NCBI GenBank assembly: GCA_963822825.1
Contig: CAWGIW010000015.1
Location: 1-64,000 of the forward strand
Direction of reading: 5' to 3'
Length of the DNA: 64,000 nucleotides
From: JAWWPY01 sp963822825
GTDB taxonomy: Bacteria > Actinomycetota > Actinomycetes > Streptosporangiales > Streptosporangiaceae
The position numbers and the translations under genes were made by a program. The notes under the pieces are model-generated. The model was not told the DNA's origin and ran no database searches. It was given only the letters and a program-made list of their open reading frames with translations. Every line of letters begins with the position of its first letter. Positions within the stretch are counted from its first letter, which is position 1. Shown here piece by piece: positions 60,155 through 64,000 of this stretch.

Positions 60155-61198
60155 ATGGCACGGCTTGGCGGGATGTACGGCCCGGACGCCACCTTCCTCG
60201 GCGTGCCCCGGGCCGATCTCACGGAACCCGGCTCCCTGGCCGGCCTGGACGTCCTTATCATCGGCGCACCGTTCGACGGAGGCACGTCGCACCGGCCCGG
60301 CGCCAGGTTCGGCCCGCAGGCGATCCGGTTCACCGATTACCTCGCGCACGACGGATCCCGGCCGCACCTCGCCCTGGGCGTGGACCCGCTGACCGAACTC
60401 CGGATCGCCGACGCGGGCGACGTGGAGATGCCCTCGGGTGAGACCGAGACCTCACTGCACCGCCTGGAGCAGGCGGTGCAGCAGGCCAGCCAGGCCGGGG
60501 CCATACCGGTCATCCTCGGCGGCGATCACACCATCGCCTTCCCCGACGCGACCGGGGTGGCCCGCCACGTGGGCTGGGGCCGGCTATCCATGATCCACTT
60601 CGACGCGCACGCCGACACGGGCGACACTCAGTTCGGCTCGCTGTACGGGCACGGCACGCCGATGCGCAGGCTCATCGAGTCGGGCGCGGTCCGCGGCGAC
60701 CGGTTCCTGCAGATTGGGTTGCGGGGGTACTGGCCCGAACCCGAGACGCTGGACTGGATGGCGGCCCGCGGCATGCGCAGCTACGAGATGTCCGAGGTCG
60801 TGGCCCGCGGCCTGGAGGCGTGCCTCACCGAGGCGTTCGTGATCGCCCTGGACGATTGCGACGGCGTCTTCCTGTCGGTAGATGTCAACGTCGTCGATCC
60901 GGGCATGGCCCCGGGCACCGGAACTCCTGAGCCCGGCGGCCTGACCGGCCGCCAGCTGCTCGACGCGGTCCGCCGGATCGCCATGGAGCTGCCGCTGGCC
61001 GGAGTGGACGTGGTGGAGGTCTCGCCGCCTTATGACCATGCCGAGATCACCGCGTACCTGGCCAACCGGGTGGTTCTGGAGGCGCTGTCGGGGATCGCCT
61101 GGCGGCGCAGGCGCGAGGCCGGCGACCCCGCCAAACCGGCCAGGCTCCCGCACTCGCCGCTGCTGCAGAACCGCCGGCCGCGGCCCGAGCCTGCCTGA
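60155..61198 (+). CDS. Agmatinase/arginase-family ureohydrolase
   Basis: This encodes 347 residues from ATG 60155 after GGGAGGGACG; an in-frame GTG at 60137 adds six residues. Metal-binding motifs are ILGGDHTIAFPD, MIHFDAHADTGDTQFG, and, near residue 243, the motif usually read SxDxDxxDP, here SVDVNVVDPGMAPGTGTPEP. The second metal-ligand Asp is therefore Asn245. The family cleaves agmatine, guanidinobutyrate or related guanidino compounds into urea and an amine. The substitution may reduce manganese binding at one site or mark a changed subfamily. No transport gene is adjacent. Confidence 0.85.
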   Translation: MARLGGMYGPDATFLGVPRADLTEPGSLAGLDVLIIGAPFDGGTSHRPGARFGPQAIRFTDYLAHDGSRPHLALGVDPLTELRIADAGDVEMPSGETETSLHRLEQAVQQASQAGAIPVILGGDHTIAFPDATGVARHVGWGRLSMIHFDAHADTGDTQFGSLYGHGTPMRRLIESGAVRGDRFLQIGLRGYWPEPETLDWMAARGMRSYEMSEVVARGLEACLTEAFVIALDDCDGVFLSVDVNVVDPGMAPGTGTPEPGGLTGRQLLDAVRRIAMELPLAGVDVVEVSPPYDHAEITAYLANRVVLEALSGIAWRRRREAGDPAKPARLPHSPLLQNRRPRPEPA

Positions 61199-61267
61199 GC
61201 CCGTCAGTCCCCGGTGAGAAGCCGGTCGAGTAGCGCGCGCCCGACCGACCTAAGGTATTTACAGTCC

Positions 61268-61281
61268 ATCAACACATTGAT
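61268..61281. promoter_or_regulatory. Inverted repeat ATCAA-CACA-TTGAT before the SDR gene
   Basis: Five-base arms around four bases lie 12 bp before the SDR start codon. The pattern and size resemble MarR-family operators, and the MarR gene is cotranscribed just downstream. It is a likely site of autoregulation. Confidence 0.45.
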
Positions 61282-61293
61282 ATACATCAGGAG

Positions 61294-62130
61294 ATGAACA
61301 CAGTTGCGATAGTTACCGGCGCGACTCGCAACCTCGGGCTCGCGCTCGCCCAGGGGCTGGCCGACCGGCTGGAACCAGGCGACGTCGTGTACCTGACGGG
61401 GCGCGATCCCGGGCGGGTCTCGGAGGCGCTCGAGAAGGTCACGGCAGCCAGCGCCGAGGTCCGCGGCGGGGTGCTCGACGTCTCCGACGGAGACGCCGTC
61501 GCTCGTTTCGCCGGCTCGCTCGCCGGGCGCCACGGGGGCGTCGATATCGTCCTCTCCAACCATTACCGGCGGGTGGGGCCCGACGACGACCCGGCCGAAG
61601 TGGTCGATCACTACGTCGCCGTTAACAACCTCGGCACGACCCACGTGCTCCGCGCGTTCGCACCACTGCTGCGCGATGGCGGCCGGCTGCTCGTGGTCGC
61701 GAGCACCGCAGGCAGCTTGCGCACGCTCGCGCCAGTTCTGCACGCTCGCTTCGATACCGGCCTGGAAACACTCGACGACGTCAACGCCGCGGTATGTGCG
61801 TGGCGGGACGCGGTCCGCGAACGGCGTGCCGCAGGCCAGGCGTGGCCGGCCTGGATCAACATCCCCTCGAAGATCGGCCAAGTCGCGGCGGTCCGCGTCC
61901 TCGCGCGGCAACGGCGCACGGACGACCTGCGCCGCGGCATCCTGATCGCGGCGGTGTGCCCCGGCCTCATCGACACCGGCGCGTCGCGCCCGTGGCTGGA
62001 CATGACTCGCGCACAGACCCCCGCCCGGGCGGCCGAAGCGGTGCTCCGCATCGCCCTCGACCCGCAGCCCGACCCCGGCTGGTACGGCGAACTCGTACGT
62101 TTCGGGGAGGTCCTGCCGTGGACGCCCTGA
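61294..62130 (+). CDS. Short-chain dehydrogenase/reductase lacking the catalytic tyrosine
   Basis: This encodes 278 residues from ATG 61294. The cofactor motif is VAIVTGATRNLGLALA (TGxxxGxG), and the catalytic Ser lies in VVASTAG (about residue 137). At the usual YxxxK position the sequence is NIPSK (Asn189, Lys193), so the acid/base tyrosine is missing. The rest of the C-terminus resembles carbonyl-reductase-like SDRs (VCPGLIDTGASRPWLD). The protein may bind NAD(P)H without reducing ketones, or a neighbouring residue may substitute. It overlaps the MarR gene by 13 bp. AGGAG directly abuts the ATG, an unusually short ribosome-site spacing. Confidence 0.78.
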   Translation: MNTVAIVTGATRNLGLALAQGLADRLEPGDVVYLTGRDPGRVSEALEKVTAASAEVRGGVLDVSDGDAVARFAGSLAGRHGGVDIVLSNHYRRVGPDDDPAEVVDHYVAVNNLGTTHVLRAFAPLLRDGGRLLVVASTAGSLRTLAPVLHARFDTGLETLDDVNAAVCAWRDAVRERRAAGQAWPAWINIPSKIGQVAAVRVLARQRRTDDLRRGILIAAVCPGLIDTGASRPWLDMTRAQTPARAAEAVLRIALDPQPDPGWYGELVRFGEVLPWTP

Positions 62131-62573
62131 CATCGCTGAACACCTCGACGCCACCGGGTCAGCGGCTCGGCCGGGTGCTGAAACGCGCCGAGCAGACGCT
62201 GTTGCGCGCGAAGAGCGCAGCGCTCAAGCCCGCTGGCCTGACGCTGGCGCAGTACGTCGCGCTCACCGAACTCCATTCGCAACCCGGCATAACCAGCGCA
62301 TCACTCGCGCGGGCCTGCCTGGTCACGCCGCAAGCGATGATGGTCGTGCTCAAGTCGCTTGAGGAGCAGGGGCTCATCGCTCGCTCGCTGCACCCGCGCC
62401 ATCCAAACGTGCTCGAACTGCGCATCACCGACGCGGGCCGCGAAGCGCTGGACGAAGGGCGGCAACGGGTCACGCCCGTGGAGCGCCGCGTCATCGGTGC
62501 CTTCTCACCGGAAGAACTCGATGTCCTGGCTGCTCTGCTCACCCGGTGGATCGAGGCCATCGAGACAGGCTGA
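62118..62573 (+). CDS. MarR-family regulator
   Basis: This encodes 151 residues from GTG 62118, which overlaps the SDR gene by 13 bp. The winged HTH is LTLAQYVALTELHSQPGITS, SLARACLVTPQAMMVVLKSL and EEQGLIARSLHPRHPNVLEL, followed by the dimerization helices (RVIGAFSPEELDVLAALLTR). It probably represses the SDR-MarR operon through the inverted repeat at 61268-61281, as is common for MarR proteins sensing phenolic or oxidizing compounds; the ligand is unknown. Confidence 0.87.
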   Translation: MDALTSLNTSTPPGQRLGRVLKRAEQTLLRAKSAALKPAGLTLAQYVALTELHSQPGITSASLARACLVTPQAMMVVLKSLEEQGLIARSLHPRHPNVLELRITDAGREALDEGRQRVTPVERRVIGAFSPEELDVLAALLTRWIEAIETG

Positions 62574-62688
62574 GCTCCAGGACAGTGCGGCCAGGGCCGA
62601 TCGACGCCGCGGAGAACGCCCCGATCTGCTCAGATAGGCGCACCACCAAGCAATGCGGTAACAAATCGAGGCGATCTATACTTGCGGA

Positions 62689-63639
62689 ATGCTGGACGTG
62701 ACCAGGCTCCGCGTGCTCGTCGCGGTGGCCAGGCACGGGTCGGTGACCGCGGCGGCCCGTGCGCTGAACTACGCCCAGCCCTCGGTCAGCCACCACATCG
62801 CGCGGCTGGAAGCGGAGACGGGGGCCCGGCTCACCCAGCGGGCCGGGCGCGGTATCCTGCTGACCGACGCTGGCCGCTTGCTCGCCGAGCGGGCCGAGGA
62901 AATCATCGGCCGACTCGATGCCGCGGAAAACGAGCTCGCGGCGCATATTGGCCTGCGCGGGGGCCGGATCCGTCTGGCCGCCTTCCCCTCGGCGCTCGGC
63001 ACGATCGTGCCCGCCGCGGCCGCCCGGCTGGAGGCCGAGCAGCCCGGCATGGACCTCATGCTGGCCGAAGCCGAACCGCCCGAGGCGCTGCGCATGCTCC
63101 GTGCGGGCTACGTGGATGTGGCGCTGGTCTTCCGGCACGCCCAGGGCGGGGCGGTGGCCGCACCGCCCACCGACGCCAGCGAAGACGCCCGGGCCACGCT
63201 GCTCCTGGACGACCCGATCTACCTGGTGACCCGGGCCTGCGCCAGCACCGGGGCCGACGGGGCCGCCGCCGGCCCCGAGCCGGATCTGGCCGCCTTCGCC
63301 GATCGGCGCTGGATCGCCGGCTGCGAGCGCTGCCGCAGCTACCTGCTCTGGCAGTGCGAAGCGGCCGGGTTCTCCCCGAAGGTGGCGTTCACCACCGACG
63401 ATTTCGTTGCGGTGCAGGCCCTGGTGGCCGCCGGGCTCGGCGTCACCACGCTGCCCGGCCTCGCACTGCGCGCCGCCCGCCATCCCGGCATCCAGGCCAC
63501 GGCGCTGCCCGGTGCGTTCAGGCAGGTCTTCGCGATGACCTACGGTGAGCCACCCGACCCGCCGGCCGTCGCCCGCCTCCTCGAGGTGCTCGCCCTCACG
63601 GTCGGCCCGGAACACCCCGCGCCGGTTGGAACCCATTAG
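62689..63639 (+). CDS. LysR-family transcriptional regulator
   Basis: This encodes 316 residues. The N-terminal HTH (LDVTRLRVLVAVARHGSVTA, AARALNYAQPSVSHHIARLE, AETGARLTQRAGRGILLTDA) is the LysR type. The effector-binding domain has two lobes (GGRIRLAAFPSALGTIVPAA and VAFTTDDFVAVQALVAAGLG). A short Cys-containing segment (AGCERCRSYLLWQCEAAG) is unusual and might sense redox or metals; this is speculation. The nearest possible target downstream is a convergent acyl-CoA synthetase gene, so targets cannot be deduced from position. Confidence 0.87.
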   Translation: MLDVTRLRVLVAVARHGSVTAAARALNYAQPSVSHHIARLEAETGARLTQRAGRGILLTDAGRLLAERAEEIIGRLDAAENELAAHIGLRGGRIRLAAFPSALGTIVPAAAARLEAEQPGMDLMLAEAEPPEALRMLRAGYVDVALVFRHAQGGAVAAPPTDASEDARATLLLDDPIYLVTRACASTGADGAAAGPEPDLAAFADRRWIAGCERCRSYLLWQCEAAGFSPKVAFTTDDFVAVQALVAAGLGVTTLPGLALRAARHPGIQATALPGAFRQVFAMTYGEPPDPPAVARLLEVLALTVGPEHPAPVGTH

Positions 63640-63689
63640 CAGTTCAGTCCGTAGCCCCGGCCGAGGTAGGAGTTGACCAGTCCTCGTTC

Positions 63690-64000
63690 TCAGATCGCGC
63701 GGTCGCGGCCCTGCCAGTATGGGTCGCGCAGCCGCCGCTTGAGCAGCTTGCCGCTGGGGTCGCGCGGCATCTCCCCGATGAAGTCGATCATCGTGGGCCA
63801 CTTCATCTTGGCCAGTCGGCCATCCAGGGACGCGAGGATCGCCGCCGCGAGCTCCGGGTTCGGCTCCTCCCCGTCGGCTGGCTGCACCACGGCCACGACC
63901 CTCTCCCCCCATTCGTCGTCCGGGATGCCGAACACCGCCACGTCCGCGACCCGGGGATGCCCGATGATCTCCGCCTCGACCTCGGCCGGGTAGATGTTGG
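63690..64000 (-). CDS. AMP-binding acyl-CoA synthetase, C-terminal part (runs off the window)
   Basis: About 103 residues of the C-terminal domain lie here; the gene continues beyond 64000. Visible motifs are NIYPAEVEAEIIGHPRVADVAVFG (split as residues NIYPAEVEAE and HPRVADVAVFG), GIPDDEWGERVVAVVQP, and the terminal catalytic-Lys motif GEMPRDPSGKLLKRRLRD. These are diagnostic of the ANL superfamily (fatty-acyl- or aryl-CoA ligases). The protein adenylates a carboxylic acid and transfers it to CoA; the substrate cannot be told from this end. It converges with the LysR gene. Confidence 0.88.
   Translation of the reverse strand, partial: NIYPAEVEAEIIGHPRVADVAVFGIPDDEWGERVVAVVQPADGEEPNPELAAAILASLDGRLAKMKWPTMIDFIGEMPRDPSGKLLKRRLRDPYWQGRDRAI

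Overview
The window is high-GC (about 70 %) DNA with frequent GTG starts and many 4-bp GTGA/ATGA gene overlaps. Gene families such as KdpFABC with KdpDE, MMPL exporters, TetR/MarR/LysR regulators and ECF sigma factors indicate a soil-type actinomycete with a large genome. Three secreted peptidases of the G1 and S53 families, which generally work at low pH, suggest an acid-tolerant or acidic-soil lineage. That is an inference; the genus cannot be read from the sequence.

Layout. (a) About 1-10.8 kb is a surface-glycan island. A plus-strand operon (methyltransferase, GT4, GT2, FkbM methyltransferase) converges on a minus-strand operon (two GT4 glycosyltransferases, a Wzy-like polymerase, a CgeB-type glycosyltransferase, a second FkbM methyltransferase, a Wzx-like flippase, another methyltransferase). 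(b) About 10.8-20.1 kb carries surface proteins and multi-span membrane proteins: a secreted seven-bladed RCC1 protein, two close paralogous membrane proteins flanking a HAD phosphatase and a collagen-like protein, a GT87/MptB-like membrane glycosyltransferase and a membrane-anchored protein of unknown function. (c) About 20.5-29.6 kb is a complete high-affinity potassium system: a small ORF, kdpF, kdpA, kdpB (frameshifted), kdpC, kdpE, kdpD and a second kdpE. (d) About 29.9-46.6 kb holds a secreted protein, a G1 glutamic peptidase, an IS630 remnant, a beta-lactamase-fold protein, a KimA-like potassium permease, an Lrp regulator, a dimethylformamidase-like lipoprotein, a NarL-type two-component system, a zinc-ribbon membrane protein, an MMPL exporter, an S53 peptidase and an ECF sigma factor with its frameshifted partner. 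(e) About 46.7-51.3 kb holds a second S53 peptidase divergent from an OmpR-type two-component system, and a FitA/VapB antitoxin whose toxin is truncated. (f) About 51.3-64 kb is metabolic and regulatory: SRPBCC/TetR, a TetR-controlled hydrolase pair, remnants of a drug ABC exporter, DinB and VOC proteins, an agmatinase-family enzyme, an SDR/MarR pair, a LysR regulator and the 3' end of an acyl-CoA synthetase.

How it fits together. Regions (a) and (b) look like one envelope-building programme: nucleotide-sugar glycosyltransferases, polymerase and flippase make a glycan that several methyltransferases could decorate, while nearby membrane glycosyltransferase-like proteins sit next to a collagen-like surface protein. 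Three secreted or surface genes share an upstream sequence motif. Potassium uptake is covered twice, by Kdp and by a KimA-like permease.

Most unusual observations: the same roughly 30-bp G/C palindrome lies in frame inside two unrelated genes (kdpA and the MMPL gene) and is read in two different frames; two kdpE genes flank kdpD; two mosaic membrane paralogs bracket a collagen-like gene; and several enzymes have lost catalytic residues. At least nine genes carry single-base frame changes, so part of the apparent pseudogenization may be sequencing error.
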